From: Kluyvera sp040932435 | GTDB taxonomy: Bacteria > Pseudomonadota > Gammaproteobacteria > Enterobacterales > Enterobacteriaceae | DNA length: 64,000 nucleotides | Direction: 5' to 3' | NCBI RefSeq assembly: GCF_040932435.1 | Contig: NZ_JBFQGA010000009.1 | Coordinates: 171,966-235,965 of the forward strand | Shown: positions 7,098 to 17,047 of the stretch, in pieces | Layout: every line of letters begins with the position of its first letter | Numbering within the stretch: position 1 is the stretch's first letter | The notes under the pieces: generated by a model | What the model was told of the DNA's origin: nothing | Seen by the model: the letters and a program-made list of their open reading frames with translations, nothing else | Databases searched by the model: none | Made by a program: the position numbers and the translations under genes

Positions 7098-8734
7098 TAT
7101 TTAGCCCTCTTAGGCTCAGGATCTTTTTTGTCCTTCGCTTCGAATACCAGCGCGTTGCTCTTCTCATTCAAGGTTTTCAACACCGGCTGCAGTTCGCGCA
7201 GTACTTGATCCAGACGCTGCATATCGGCAACCATTTTGTTGTACGCCGCGGAGCCCGGCTGGAAGCCTTGCATACTGCGATTCAACTCGCGCAAGGTTTT
7301 CTGCATATCGGCTGGCAGCTGCTGCGCCGACTGGCTGGCTGTTATCTTGTTAAGATTGTCCAGCGTCGTTTGCAGGCGACGCATCGTATTTTGGCTTTCG
7401 CTTAGCGTGTTGGTCGCTTGTTCGACCATTGGCGTCAGAGGCAGGTTGTTGAATTTATCCAACGTGTCCATCAGACGCTGTTGGATTTGCGCCAACCCAC
7501 CGCTCACGGTAGGCACTATCTGATAGCCACCGAAAGATTTCATCCCGGTCACTGCCGGTTCTTTCGGGTAGAAATCCATATCAACATACAGCGCACCGGT
7601 CACCAAGTTACCGGTTTTTAGCGCTCCGCGCAGTCCACGTTGAGTCAGCTCCTGCAGATGAGCGCCGAGATCCGGATTCTCACCCAGCGCGCTTTTCAAA
7701 CGCTCAGGCTCGATACGAATTTTGACGGGGATACGGTAGTCATTATTCAATGCTTGGCGTAGACCCGGAACAAAGTACGGCACCTCGGCCACCGTCCCTA
7801 AGCGGATCCCACGGAATTCAACCGGTGCTCCCGGCTGTAGACCACGAACGGAGTCTTTAAAGAACATCAGGTAGTCGACGTGTTCGGTGTAAAGGGAGTC
7901 CTGAATGCTTTTTTGATCGTCGTAGAGCTTAAATTCGGTTTTTTCAGCAATGGGCTGACCTAAATCCACGCCTTCAGGCACATCAAAGCTGACCCCACCG
8001 CTGAACAGCGTTGCCAGCGATCCCATTTCCACACGCATACCGGCAGAAGTAAGATCGACCGCGACGCCGCTGTCTTTCCAGAAACGAACGTTGCTGGTAA
8101 CCAGTCGATCGTTAGGCGCACTGATAAACAGTTGATAGGTAATATTGCGATGCTGCGGATCAAAGGTGCTGGTCTCAACCGATCCCACGCGGTAGCCGCG
8201 GAACAATACCGGATCGCCCGGATTGAGCTGCCCCGCTTTTTGGCTGTCCAGTAGCACGCGGATACCTTTAGCATCCGGCGGCGCTAGCGGCGGCGCATCC
8301 AGCAGTTGATAGTTGCTAGGCTCTGGGCCTTTTGATCCCGGCTGCAGTTCAATGTAAGCCCCGGACAATAATGTCCCCAGCCCACTGATCCCTTCACGGC
8401 CAATCTGTGGTTTCACGACCCAAAAGACAGAGTCCTTGTGCAGTAGTTTCTCCATACCGGAGTTCAGGCGCGCTTTGATTTCCACGTGCGTCAGGTCATC
8501 GGTCAACGTGGTGCTGATCACCACCCCCACATCCACACTGCGGCTTTTAATCGTAGTTTTACCACCTTCAATACCTTCAGCATTGGTGGTGATTAGCGTC
8601 ACCTCCGGCCCCTGATGGCTGTAATGATAAAACAGGATCCAGGCGCCAATCAGCGCCGTGACAATCGGGAAGATCCAAATGGGAGACCAGTTTTTCACTT
8701 TCTGCACTTGTGCCTCCCCGCTCTTGGTTTCCAT
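7097..8734 (-). CDS. pqiB: MCE-family membrane-spanning protein PqiB
   Basis: A 545-residue protein (546 in E. coli). One N-terminal transmembrane helix (WIFPIVTALIGAWILFYHY) is followed by three MCE domains at about 40-135, 155-260 and 280-385, each with the family's FRG or PGAPVEFRGIRLG type of core. A long C-terminal helical region from about 400 forms the needle in E. coli PqiB. It bridges inner and outer membranes for lipid transport. The start at 8734 (METKSGEAQ) was chosen by family alignment and leaves 4 bases after the pqiA stop; the longer frame would run into pqiA. Confidence 0.96.
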   Translation of the reverse strand: METKSGEAQVQKVKNWSPIWIFPIVTALIGAWILFYHYSHQGPEVTLITTNAEGIEGGKTTIKSRSVDVGVVISTTLTDDLTHVEIKARLNSGMEKLLHKDSVFWVVKPQIGREGISGLGTLLSGAYIELQPGSKGPEPSNYQLLDAPPLAPPDAKGIRVLLDSQKAGQLNPGDPVLFRGYRVGSVETSTFDPQHRNITYQLFISAPNDRLVTSNVRFWKDSGVAVDLTSAGMRVEMGSLATLFSGGVSFDVPEGVDLGQPIAEKTEFKLYDDQKSIQDSLYTEHVDYLMFFKDSVRGLQPGAPVEFRGIRLGTVAEVPYFVPGLRQALNNDYRIPVKIRIEPERLKSALGENPDLGAHLQELTQRGLRGALKTGNLVTGALYVDMDFYPKEPAVTGMKSFGGYQIVPTVSGGLAQIQQRLMDTLDKFNNLPLTPMVEQATNTLSESQNTMRRLQTTLDNLNKITASQSAQQLPADMQKTLRELNRSMQGFQPGSAAYNKMVADMQRLDQVLRELQPVLKTLNEKSNALVFEAKDKKDPEPKRAK

Positions 8735-8738
8735 GCTT

Positions 8739-9998
8739 TTACGACTCCTCATGGCTTGATTCAGGTTCCCGATCCCAGGACAGTCGCGGATCAAAGGTCA
8801 TTGCCGAGAACATAGTCATTATGACCACCAGCGCAAACATTAACGCGCCAATTGCCGGATAAATATTCATTAGCCCTCCAATACGCACCAGCGCGGAGAG
8901 TACTGCAATTACAAATACGTCGATCATTGACCAGCGCCCGACAAACTCCACCACTTCATAAATCAGGTGCATGCGCTCACTGTCCCGGTGTCTGCGCTTG
9001 AGGCCGTTGGCATCAAGACAGAGCCAAGCGATAGCGATCATTTTCAGCGTCGGGACCAAGATACTGGCGATGAAAATAACCATCGCTACCGGATACGATC
9101 CTTCGCTCCACAGCAGAACAACCCCGGCAATAATGGTCGACGGCATCTTGTCGCCCAGAAGATCGGTTATCATGATCGGCAGAATGTTGGCGGGAAGATA
9201 GAGCATGATCGACGTGACCAGCAGCGCCATTGTCCACTGCAGGCTATGTTTACGCCGCACATGGCCTTTGCTGTGGCAACGCGGACATTCGTGTAAGTCG
9301 GCAGGAAGGATAGCCGTACAGCACGAGCAGGAACGCAGCCCCTGCTTCATCCCCGTCACCCCAGGCTTTAAGGGCTGCGTAAGTGCCGGCATCGGACCGA
9401 TATCGTCCCACAGCCAGCGGCGGTCAACGCACTGGAAAGTACGCAACTGCAGCAAACAGAAAAGACACCAAGGCAGGAAGCTGCTGCCGACGCCAATATC
9501 GCCATAGGCCATCAGCTTCACAAAACTCACCAGCACGCCGGCGAGGAAGATTTCCGCCATCCCCCACGTTTTAAGCGTGAATAAGATCCGCGCCAGAAAC
9601 GTTTTGAGCCTGTAGGGCATTTTGACCCGATTAACCAGCAACAGAATGGTAACGAGGCAGAAGGCCGGCACCAGCTGTACAAACAGCAAAAAGAAGGTGC
9701 CGAGGCTGGCGTAATCTTCGGAAAACATCACGCTGGGGATTTCCAGCAGCTCGATTTCGCTGCTGACGCCCGCCACGTTCATACTAATAAACGGGAACAG
9801 GTTGGCCAGCAGCAGCATAAAGAGCGCCACCAAGACGTACGCCGTCGGACGCCGTCTTGGTTCATCCCAAGATGTGGTTAACGTAGTACCACAACGCGGG
9901 CAGTTAGCCTTATGTCGGTGCTCGAGGTGTGGCAACGCCACCAGCATGTCACACTGTGAACACAGAATATGCTGCGCAGCATGATGTTGTTCACACAT
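8739..9998 (-). CDS. pqiA: Inner-membrane protein PqiA
   Basis: A 419-residue polytopic protein (417 in E. coli) made of two repeated halves. Each half begins with a zinc-ribbon-like pair (CSQC and CPRC near residues 13-36; CSCC and CPRC near 228-245) followed by four hydrophobic segments with the NLFPFISM or NILPIMIT signature. It is the inner-membrane partner of the PqiB needle. The family is paraquat-inducible through SoxRS in E. coli. The stop of uup lies 13 bases upstream of its start, so uup, pqiA, pqiB and pqiC form one tight run. Confidence 0.96.
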   Translation of the reverse strand: MCEQHHAAQHILCSQCDMLVALPHLEHRHKANCPRCGTTLTTSWDEPRRRPTAYVLVALFMLLLANLFPFISMNVAGVSSEIELLEIPSVMFSEDYASLGTFFLLFVQLVPAFCLVTILLLVNRVKMPYRLKTFLARILFTLKTWGMAEIFLAGVLVSFVKLMAYGDIGVGSSFLPWCLFCLLQLRTFQCVDRRWLWDDIGPMPALTQPLKPGVTGMKQGLRSCSCCTAILPADLHECPRCHSKGHVRRKHSLQWTMALLVTSIMLYLPANILPIMITDLLGDKMPSTIIAGVVLLWSEGSYPVAMVIFIASILVPTLKMIAIAWLCLDANGLKRRHRDSERMHLIYEVVEFVGRWSMIDVFVIAVLSALVRIGGLMNIYPAIGALMFALVVIMTMFSAMTFDPRLSWDREPESSHEES

Positions 9999-10011
9999 GA
10001 AAAATCCTCTA

Positions 10012-11919
10012 TCAGGCGCCGTTTTTCAACGCTTCCAGATATTCCCAACGCTCAAACGCTTCTTCCAGCGCTTGCTCGGCCTGCGCCATATCAGCCAGTA
10101 CCTTTTGAGTATGATCGTGGGGCTGGCTAAAGAAAGTCGCGTCAGCAACCTGCAGCTGCAACGCTTCCAGATCCGCTTCCAGTTTTTCCAACTTTTGCGG
10201 CAACTGTTCCAATTCACGCTGCAGGTTATAGCTCATTTTGCCCGCGGCACGTTTGCCAGGTTCTGCTTTGGGTTGCGCGACTTCTACCGCTTTCTTGGCA
10301 ACTGGCTGTTGATAAGACTGTGATTGCGACTGCTGCCCACGCGCATCGTGGTAACCGCCGACATAACGTCCAATGCGTCCTTTACCTTCGAAGATCCAGC
10401 ATTCAGTCACGGTATTATCCACGAACTGACGATCGTGGCTGACCAGCAGCACGGTCCCCTGATAGCCGTCGATAAGCTCTTCCAGCAGTTCGAGCGTTTC
10501 GACATCCAGGTCGTTGGTTGGTTCATCGAGAATCAATAGATTGCTTGGCTTTAAAAATAGACGTGCCAGCAGCAGACGGTTACGCTCCCCGCCGGACAGC
10601 GCACGTACTGGCGTCATTGCCCGTTTTGGATGGAACAGGAAGTCTTGCAGATAGCCCAGTACATGGCGCGGTTTACCGTTAACCATAACCTCTTGCTTAC
10701 CTTCCGCGAGGTTATCCATTACCGTTCTATCCGGATCGAGTTCTGCGCGGTGCTGGTCGAAATAAGCAACTTCCAGCTTAGTCCCCACGTGAATACGGCC
10801 GCTGTCGGCCTGCAGTTGACCCAGCATCAGCTTCAGCAGCGTGGTTTTACCACAGCCGTTCGGGCCAATCATGGCGATTTTGTCACCACGCTGCACCTGC
10901 GCGGAGAAATCTTTCACCAGCACTTTGCCATCGACCTGGTAGTTAACATCTTCCATTTCGAAGACAATTTTACCGGAACGAGAGGCCTCTTCGACCTGCA
11001 TCTTCGCGCTGCCCATCACTTCACGGCGGGCGCTGCGTTCGTTACGCATTGCCTTTAATGCGCGGACGCGGCCTTCATTACGTGTACGGCGCGCCTTGAT
11101 GCCCTGACGAATCCACACTTCTTCCTGCGCCAGCTTGCGGTCAAACTCAGCGTTTTGCAGATCTTCAACGCGCAGCGCTTCTTCTTTTTCCAGCAGATAC
11201 TGATCGTAGTTACCCGGATACGTCACCAGGTTTCCGCGATCGAGATCGACAATGCGCGTCGCCATATTGCGGATAAATGAACGGTCGTGGGAGATGAAAA
11301 TAATCGTCCCTTTGAAAGACTTCAGGAAGCCTTCCAGCCAGTCGATGGTTTCGATATCCAAGTGGTTCGTCGGTTCATCAAGCAGCAGCACGCGCGGCGC
11401 GCTGACCAATGCACGACCCAGCGCGGCTTTACGTAGCCAACCACCGGAAAGCGAGGCCAGTTCGGTATCTGCCGTTAATCCTAGCTGCTCCAGTACTTCG
11501 TTAATGCGGCTTTCCAACTGCCACAGGCCATGGTTGTCCAGTTGCTCCTGAACTTTCGCCAGTTCCTGCAGATTTTTATCGCTCGGATCGGTGATCACCA
11601 GATGCGAGATATCGTGATAGCGTTTGAGATACACCGCCTGCTCGGCAATGCCCTCAGCCACGAAATCGTACACGCTGCCCTCTACGTTACGCGGTGGATC
11701 CTGCTGCAGACGTGCCACAACCAGATCCTGCTCGTAGATGATGCGCCCGTCGTCCAGGCCCAGCTCGCGGTTGAGGATTTTCATCAGCGTCGATTTGCCC
11801 GCGCCGTTTCGCCCAACCAGACAGACTCGTTCGTTGTCCTCAATATGCAGTTCGGCATTATTGAGAAGCGGCGCGTCGCTGAACGACAGCCAAGCGCCAT
11901 GCATACTAATTAATGACAT
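10012..11919 (-). CDS. uup: ABC-F ATPase Uup
   Basis: A 635-residue soluble protein, identical in length to E. coli Uup. It has two ABC domains without membrane helices. The first has GRNGAGKST, signature LSGGWLRKAAL and LLLDEPTNHLD; the second has GPNGCGKTTL, LSGGERNRLLL and LILDEPTNDLD. A C-terminal coiled coil (about 565-630) follows, which in E. coli binds DNA. ABC-F proteins act on the ribosome; Uup has also been tied to precise excision of transposons and to branched DNA. It starts 12 bases after the rlmL stop. Confidence 0.97.
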   Translation of the reverse strand: MSLISMHGAWLSFSDAPLLNNAELHIEDNERVCLVGRNGAGKSTLMKILNRELGLDDGRIIYEQDLVVARLQQDPPRNVEGSVYDFVAEGIAEQAVYLKRYHDISHLVITDPSDKNLQELAKVQEQLDNHGLWQLESRINEVLEQLGLTADTELASLSGGWLRKAALGRALVSAPRVLLLDEPTNHLDIETIDWLEGFLKSFKGTIIFISHDRSFIRNMATRIVDLDRGNLVTYPGNYDQYLLEKEEALRVEDLQNAEFDRKLAQEEVWIRQGIKARRTRNEGRVRALKAMRNERSARREVMGSAKMQVEEASRSGKIVFEMEDVNYQVDGKVLVKDFSAQVQRGDKIAMIGPNGCGKTTLLKLMLGQLQADSGRIHVGTKLEVAYFDQHRAELDPDRTVMDNLAEGKQEVMVNGKPRHVLGYLQDFLFHPKRAMTPVRALSGGERNRLLLARLFLKPSNLLILDEPTNDLDVETLELLEELIDGYQGTVLLVSHDRQFVDNTVTECWIFEGKGRIGRYVGGYHDARGQQSQSQSYQQPVAKKAVEVAQPKAEPGKRAAGKMSYNLQRELEQLPQKLEKLEADLEALQLQVADATFFSQPHDHTQKVLADMAQAEQALEEAFERWEYLEALKNGA

Positions 11920-11931
11920 TCTTTATTCCTT

Positions 11932-14037
11932 TCAGGCTGCGGTAATCAGCCAGCAGTTGTGGATCTGACGGTTACGGGCGAAATCTGGTGACTGCGTTTT
12001 TTGGGTAATATCTTGTGCTTTCAGTCCCAGTTCTGCCAAGCCGTCGTGGTCCATACGGAAACCGCGTTTGTTGTTGGAGAACATAATGGTGCCGCCTTTA
12101 CGCAGCAGGCGTTTTAGATCCGTCATCAAGCGCAGGTGATCGCGCTGAACGTCAAACGCATCTTCCATACGCTTAGAGTTCGAGAAGGTAGGCGGATCGA
12201 TAAAAATAACGTCGAATTGTTCATCGGTATCACGCAGCCATGACAGCACATCAGCCTGCATCAGGCGATGTGGACGACCGGTTAAACCGTTCAACCGCAG
12301 GTTGCGTTCTGCCCACTCCAGATAGGTGCGTGACATATCGACGGTGGTGGTGGAACGCGCGCCGCCCAGACCAGCATGAACGGTGGCGCTGCCGGTATAC
12401 GCGAACAGGTTGAGGAAGTCTTTACCCTTGCTCATCTGGCCCAGCAGGCGACGGGCAATACGGTGATCGAGGAACAGGCCGGTATCCAGATAATCGGTCA
12501 GGTTGACCCACAGGCGGGCGTTATATTCGCTCACCTCCATAAAGTCGCCCTTCTCATTCATCTTCTGATACTGATTTTTGCCCTTCTGACGCTCACGCGT
12601 TTTCAACACCAGTTTGTTTGGCGCAATGCCCAATACGGAAATCGTCGCGGCAATAATATCAAACAGACGCTGACGTGCTTTATTAGGGTCAACGGTTTTC
12701 GGTGGCGCATATTCCTGCACCACAACCCAATCGGCGTAACGGTCAACGGCAACGTTATATTCCGGGAGATCGGCGTCATACAGACGGTAGCATTCGATAC
12801 CTTCCTGCTTCGCCCACTTCTGGTATTTCTTCAGGTTTTTGCGCAGACGGTTAGCGAAATCTTCTGCCAGTGAAGCCGGTGCTTCACCGGTGCTTTCCGT
12901 CAGATGATAGTTCTTCTGCACGCAGTCCAGCGGGCCATTTTTTGCTTTAAACTGCCGCTCGGCACGAAGCTGCAGGCAGCTTAACAGCTCAGGAGAGGCG
13001 CTAAACAGTGACAGATTCCAACCGCCAAACAGGTTTTTCATGTGGCGACCGAGCAGGCTGTGAAGCGCAATCAGCGCCGGTTCGCTTTCCAGACGCTCAC
13101 CATATGGCGGGTTACTGATAACGGTACCGTAAGGGCCTTTTGGCAGCGGATTGCTAAGCTGCGCAACATCTTTCACTTCAAAGGTAATCAGCTCGCCAAT
13201 ACCGGCACGGCGGGCGTTGCTACGCGCCAATTCAACCACACGGCTGTCGACGTCAGAGCCAAAGAAGCGAGATTCATAAGCGGCAAGTCCTGCACGTGCG
13301 CGGGTCTGCGCATCGGCCTTGACCGACTGCCAAACCGCTTCGTCGTGCTGTGCCCAGCCGCCAAAGCCCCAGTGGCTACGGTGCAGCCCAGGTGCGCGGT
13401 CGGTGGCCCACATCGCGGCTTCAATCAGCAGCGTACCGGAACCACACATCGGATCGAGCATCGGCGTACCCGGCACCCAACCAGAGCGCATGACAACCGC
13501 CGCGGCGAGGTTTTCTTTGATAGGAGCCATACCGGTGCTACCGCGATAGCCACGCAAATGCAGGCCTTCGCCGCTCAAATCCAGCGAGATATAGGCAGTT
13601 TCTTTGTTCAGGCGGACGTTAATACGCAGATCCGGATTGTCACGATCGACGTTCGGACGTGGCAGGTTTTTGCGTGTAAAGGCATCAACGATAGCGTCTT
13701 TGACCTTCAACGCACCGTACTGGCTGTTACGGATACTGTCATTCAACCCGCCAAAGCTCACCGCAAAGGTGGCATCTGGGGTAAAGATGGATGTCCAGTC
13801 GATAGCCTGTACGCCAAGATAAAGATCGAGATCGCTCCAGACGCTACATTCTCCCAGCGGCAGCATAATGCGCGACGCCAGGCGACTCCACATCAGGCTT
13901 TTGTACAGAAGCTGCGTATCGCCCTGGAAATGGACGCCACCCTGGGTAATCTGGCACTCTTGTGCGCCAAGACCTTCCAGTTCAGTTTTTAACAGTTCTT
14001 CCAGCCCACGGGCCGTACTGGCAAACAGAGAATTCAT
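11932..14037 (-). CDS. rlmL: Bifunctional 23S rRNA methyltransferase RlmKL
   Basis: A 701-residue fusion (702 in E. coli). The N-terminal THUMP domain (about 45-155) and the first methyltransferase, with MLDPMCGSGTLLIEAA and catalytic ISNPPYGERL, make m2G2445. The C-terminal methyltransferase, with FLNLFAYTGSATVHA and IFIDPPTFSNSKRM, makes m7G2069. Both catalytic motifs are intact. It heads the leftward run into uup and pqiABC and diverges from ycbX across 97 bases. Confidence 0.97.
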   Translation of the reverse strand: MNSLFASTARGLEELLKTELEGLGAQECQITQGGVHFQGDTQLLYKSLMWSRLASRIMLPLGECSVWSDLDLYLGVQAIDWTSIFTPDATFAVSFGGLNDSIRNSQYGALKVKDAIVDAFTRKNLPRPNVDRDNPDLRINVRLNKETAYISLDLSGEGLHLRGYRGSTGMAPIKENLAAAVVMRSGWVPGTPMLDPMCGSGTLLIEAAMWATDRAPGLHRSHWGFGGWAQHDEAVWQSVKADAQTRARAGLAAYESRFFGSDVDSRVVELARSNARRAGIGELITFEVKDVAQLSNPLPKGPYGTVISNPPYGERLESEPALIALHSLLGRHMKNLFGGWNLSLFSASPELLSCLQLRAERQFKAKNGPLDCVQKNYHLTESTGEAPASLAEDFANRLRKNLKKYQKWAKQEGIECYRLYDADLPEYNVAVDRYADWVVVQEYAPPKTVDPNKARQRLFDIIAATISVLGIAPNKLVLKTRERQKGKNQYQKMNEKGDFMEVSEYNARLWVNLTDYLDTGLFLDHRIARRLLGQMSKGKDFLNLFAYTGSATVHAGLGGARSTTTVDMSRTYLEWAERNLRLNGLTGRPHRLMQADVLSWLRDTDEQFDVIFIDPPTFSNSKRMEDAFDVQRDHLRLMTDLKRLLRKGGTIMFSNNKRGFRMDHDGLAELGLKAQDITQKTQSPDFARNRQIHNCWLITAA

Positions 14038-14134
14038 ATCGTCACTTTTACTCGCAGAAAATTGTTGCGCATTATAGCCAATCTGCAGCCCATGTCATAA
14101 AGTTAAAGGCTAATTTCGATTCAGGGACAGCATT

Positions 14135-15244
14135 GTGGCTACATTATCGCGGCTTTTTATTCATCCGGTGAAGTCTATGCGGGGTATCGGGCTCACGCAT
14201 GCGTATGCTGATATTAGCGGATTCGCATTTGACCGCATTTTTATGGTTACCGAACCTGATGGCACCTTTATTACCGCCCGTCAGTTTCCGGCGATGGTGC
14301 GCTTCACCCCTGCCGTCCTGCACGATGGTCTTCATCTCACCGCTCCCGACGGCAGCAGCGCACTGGTGCGTTTTGCTGATTTCGGCGGGCAGTCTTCACC
14401 GACCGAAGTGTGGGGCAACCATTTTACCTCGCGTATTGCCCCGGACGCTATCAATCAGTGGCTTTCTCCGTTCTTTAAGCGTGAGGTTCAGCTACGCTGG
14501 CTAGGCGCGAACCCAACCCGTCGCGTAAAACGCCATGACGCGGTGCCGCTCTCTTTTGCTGACGGTTTCCCTTATTTGCTGACTAACGAAGCCTCACTGC
14601 GCGATGTCCAACAGCGCTGTCCGGCAAGCGTGCGCATGGAGCAGTTTCGCCCCAATCTGGTGGTCACTGGCGTAGAGCCTTGGGCAGAAGATGGTTGGAA
14701 AACCATTCGCATTGGCGAGGTGGTGTTCGATGTTGTAAAACCGTGTAGCCGATGCGTCTTTACTACGATTAGCCCAGAAAAGGGGCAAAAGCATCCGAGC
14801 GGTGAGCCACTGAGTACCCTACAATCATTTCGTACTGACCCTGCAAGCGGCGATGTTGATTTCGGCCAAAACCTAATTGCCCGCAATAGCGGGGTGATCC
14901 GCGTTGGCGACGAGGTGGAAATATTAGCCACCGGTCCGGCGAAAGCCTACAGCGTGGGGAAAAGCGACGATGCGTTAGCCACGCCGACGGCAAAGGATGC
15001 GCTGGTCGACATTGACTGGGAGGGGAAAACTTTCAGCGGCAATAATCAGCAGATTTTGCTGGAGCAGCTTGAGCAACAAGGCATTCGCGTGCCTTACTCC
15101 TGCCGCGCCGGACTGTGCGGAAGCTGCCGAGTAACGCTACTTGAGGGAGAGGTGAGCCCGCTGAAAAAAAGCGCAATTCGAGACGATGGCACCATTTTAA
15201 GCTGCAGTTGCGTGCCTAAAACCGCGCTGAAACTAACGCTTTAG
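14135..15244 (+). CDS. ycbX: MOSC-domain molybdoenzyme partner YcbX
   Basis: A 369-residue protein (same as E. coli) starting with GTG (MATLSRLFIHPVKSMRG). The N-terminal MOSC beta-barrel domain (about 3-110), the MOSC domain (about 115-265, with conserved Cys in VKPCSRCVFT) and a C-terminal 2Fe-2S ferredoxin domain (about 285-369, YSCRAGLCGSCRV plus LSCSC) are in order. In E. coli YcbX reduces N-hydroxylated base analogues such as 6-hydroxylaminopurine using molybdenum cofactor. It converges with zapC, the two frames overlapping by 4 bases. Confidence 0.95.
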   Translation: MATLSRLFIHPVKSMRGIGLTHAYADISGFAFDRIFMVTEPDGTFITARQFPAMVRFTPAVLHDGLHLTAPDGSSALVRFADFGGQSSPTEVWGNHFTSRIAPDAINQWLSPFFKREVQLRWLGANPTRRVKRHDAVPLSFADGFPYLLTNEASLRDVQQRCPASVRMEQFRPNLVVTGVEPWAEDGWKTIRIGEVVFDVVKPCSRCVFTTISPEKGQKHPSGEPLSTLQSFRTDPASGDVDFGQNLIARNSGVIRVGDEVEILATGPAKAYSVGKSDDALATPTAKDALVDIDWEGKTFSGNNQQILLEQLEQQGIRVPYSCRAGLCGSCRVTLLEGEVSPLKKSAIRDDGTILSCSCVPKTALKLTL

Positions 15245-15783
15245 ACCGCTTGTTCTAGGTTGTAACCGTCCAGTCTTGGCTGAGGTTGCAGCCTGTCATT
15301 CATGACTTTAATCGGATCGCCAAGCTGCATCGTCCGGCCAGCCAGCGTCAAGCCGGGCTGCGCGAGCAGACATAACGCAGCGTTTTCACCAGGTTCAACC
15401 ACCAGCAGATTCACCTGACTGTCGTCATCGCTCAACCAAACACAGGCCGCATCACCGGTTACCGGTGACCAGCAATCTTGGTGCGCGCGGAAATGCCAGC
15501 TTTTTGGCATTTGCGGTTTCAGGAAGCGAATCGCCACCAGCGCATTTAAGATAAGCTCGGCGCGGTGTTCTTTCGACAGCGTCAAGTCGCGGCATTTTTC
15601 CTCAAAAGAGAAATAGAGCGCTGCATCATCGACGCAAAAACCGGTAGGGTCAAAAGCATCAGGCGTTAACATTCGGCGGGCAAAACGCGAGCGAAATAAC
15701 ATACCATTGGCTAAATCGAGCATCATTCGATCGTGCTCTTCATCATAATACCAACGCCAGTTATCATCAGGTTTAATTCGCAT
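15241..15783 (-). CDS. zapC: Cell division protein ZapC
   Basis: A 180-residue cytosolic protein, equal in length to E. coli ZapC. It binds FtsZ and bundles protofilaments to steady the Z-ring. The typical start (MRIKPDDNWRWYYD) and the Trp- and acid-rich segments (HFRAHQDCWSPVTGDAACVWLSD is its central block, spanning residues about 98-120) are conserved. There are no membrane segments. The 3' end overlaps that of ycbX by 4 bases. Confidence 0.95.
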   Translation of the reverse strand: MRIKPDDNWRWYYDEEHDRMMLDLANGMLFRSRFARRMLTPDAFDPTGFCVDDAALYFSFEEKCRDLTLSKEHRAELILNALVAIRFLKPQMPKSWHFRAHQDCWSPVTGDAACVWLSDDDSQVNLLVVEPGENAALCLLAQPGLTLAGRTMQLGDPIKVMNDRLQPQPRLDGYNLEQAV

Positions 15784-15892
15784 TTTTCTCCCCCATCATT
15801 TCGCGTCCATTGCTTTGCTTGTTCTTGTGCTGCGTTACGCGACATTGTCTTAATAATAAAAGACCAATATGTTTAAATAAGCAACAATGAGG

Positions 15893-15931
15893 AAATATAA
15901 AGCAACCAGGGCTGGAAATAAAGCCCTGGTT
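15893..15931 (-). terminator. Probable pyrD terminator
   Basis: The perfect stem AACCAGGGCT/AGCCCTGGTT (15904-15913 with 15922-15931) lies 19 bases past the pyrD stop. On the minus strand it is followed by GCTTTATATTT, a modest U-tract. Confidence 0.7.
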
Positions 15932-15950
15932 CACATTACAGAGAAAAAGA

Positions 15951-16961
15951 CTAGATATGCGTGATGATTTCTTTAATCAGCGGCGGGCCTTTAAAAATAA
16001 AGCCAGAATAGATCTGCACCAGCGATGCCCCAGCCGCAATCTTCTCGCGAGCCGCAATCACAGAGTCAATCCCACCGACGCCAATAATAGGAAGCTGGCC
16101 TTTTAATTCTGCCGACAGCATGCGAATAATCTCGGTGCTTTTTAATTGCAATGGACGACCGCTTAATCCACCCATTTCATCACAATGTTTCATCCCCTGA
16201 ACCAGGGAACGATCTAATGTGGTATTGGTTGCAATTACCCCATCGATATTATGGCGAACTAAACTGTCGGCTACTTGGATCAACTCTTCATGAGAAAGAT
16301 CCGGGGCGATCTTTACGGCCACAGGAACATATTTATGATGCTTTTCCTGAAGCTCCGATTGTTTATTTTTAATACCGGAAAGTAAATCATCTAGTGCTTC
16401 GCCATATTGCAGCGTACGCAGGCCTGGGGTATTTGGCGATGAGATGTTAATTGCGATATAACCCGCATAGGCGTAGATTTTTTCCATACAAATCAGATAG
16501 TCATCTTTACCATGTTCGACTGGGGTATCTTTATTCTTTCCAATATTAATTCCCAGAATACCGTCGAAATGGGCTTTTTTAACGTTCTCTACTAGGTTAT
16601 CAACACCGTGGTTATTGAAGCCCATGCGGTTGATCAACCCTTCTGCATCGACCAAGCGGAACAGGCGCGGCTTATCGTTACCCGGCTGCGGACGCGGCGT
16701 CACGGTACCGATCTCGATCGAACCGAATCCCATTGCCCCTAAGGCATCAATGCATTCGCCATCTTTATCCAGACCCGCAGCCAGACCCAGTGGATTTTTA
16801 AACGTCAGTCCCATACAGGTGACCGGTTTTTCCGGCAGCTTCTGGCGCACTAAAGCTTCCAGCGGCGTTCCGGTAATACGGCGTAATTGTTGAAACGTTA
16901 ATTCATGAGCGCGCTCTGGATTGAGCTGAAAAAGTGCTTTACGAACGAAGGGATAGTACAT
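15951..16961 (-). CDS. pyrD: Dihydroorotate dehydrogenase (quinone), class 2
   Basis: A 336-residue, membrane-associated flavoenzyme that oxidises dihydroorotate to orotate in pyrimidine synthesis and passes electrons to quinone. The N-terminal helical extension (MYYPFVRKALFQLNPERAHE) that marks class 2, the FMN barrel with GLAAGLDKDG and the catalytic Ser region (NISSPNTPGL) are present. The start at 16961 gives the E. coli length and is preceded by AGGAGA; the frame runs 9 codons further into the leader hairpin, which is unlikely to be coding. Confidence 0.98.
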   Translation of the reverse strand: MYYPFVRKALFQLNPERAHELTFQQLRRITGTPLEALVRQKLPEKPVTCMGLTFKNPLGLAAGLDKDGECIDALGAMGFGSIEIGTVTPRPQPGNDKPRLFRLVDAEGLINRMGFNNHGVDNLVENVKKAHFDGILGINIGKNKDTPVEHGKDDYLICMEKIYAYAGYIAINISSPNTPGLRTLQYGEALDDLLSGIKNKQSELQEKHHKYVPVAVKIAPDLSHEELIQVADSLVRHNIDGVIATNTTLDRSLVQGMKHCDEMGGLSGRPLQLKSTEIIRMLSAELKGQLPIIGVGGIDSVIAAREKIAAGASLVQIYSGFIFKGPPLIKEIITHI

Positions 16962-16976
16962 GAACTCTCCTGGATT

Positions 16977-17005
16977 CCCGGTGTGCAAACCGGGGGCGTA
17001 TTATG
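16977..17005 (-). promoter_or_regulatory. pyrD -10 and start-switching leader hairpin
   Basis: On the minus strand a -10 CATAAT (17005-17000) is followed 6-9 bases on by a CCCCCGG tract. Transcripts starting on C would include CCCGGT (16994-16989), which pairs with ACCGGG (16982-16977) next to the AGGAGA ribosome site. Transcripts starting on G would lack most of the 5' arm. This is the layout by which E. coli and Salmonella pyrD translation responds to CTP/GTP levels. Confidence 0.75.
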
Positions 17006-17047
17006 TACTTTCTTGCTAAGAAAGGGAATTGACCTACGGCAAAAAAA

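Noticed and set aside
13042..13992. A 316-codon frame antisense to rlmL
   Set aside because: The rlmL frame is conserved along its whole length with both catalytic motifs, and the antisense product resembles nothing known.
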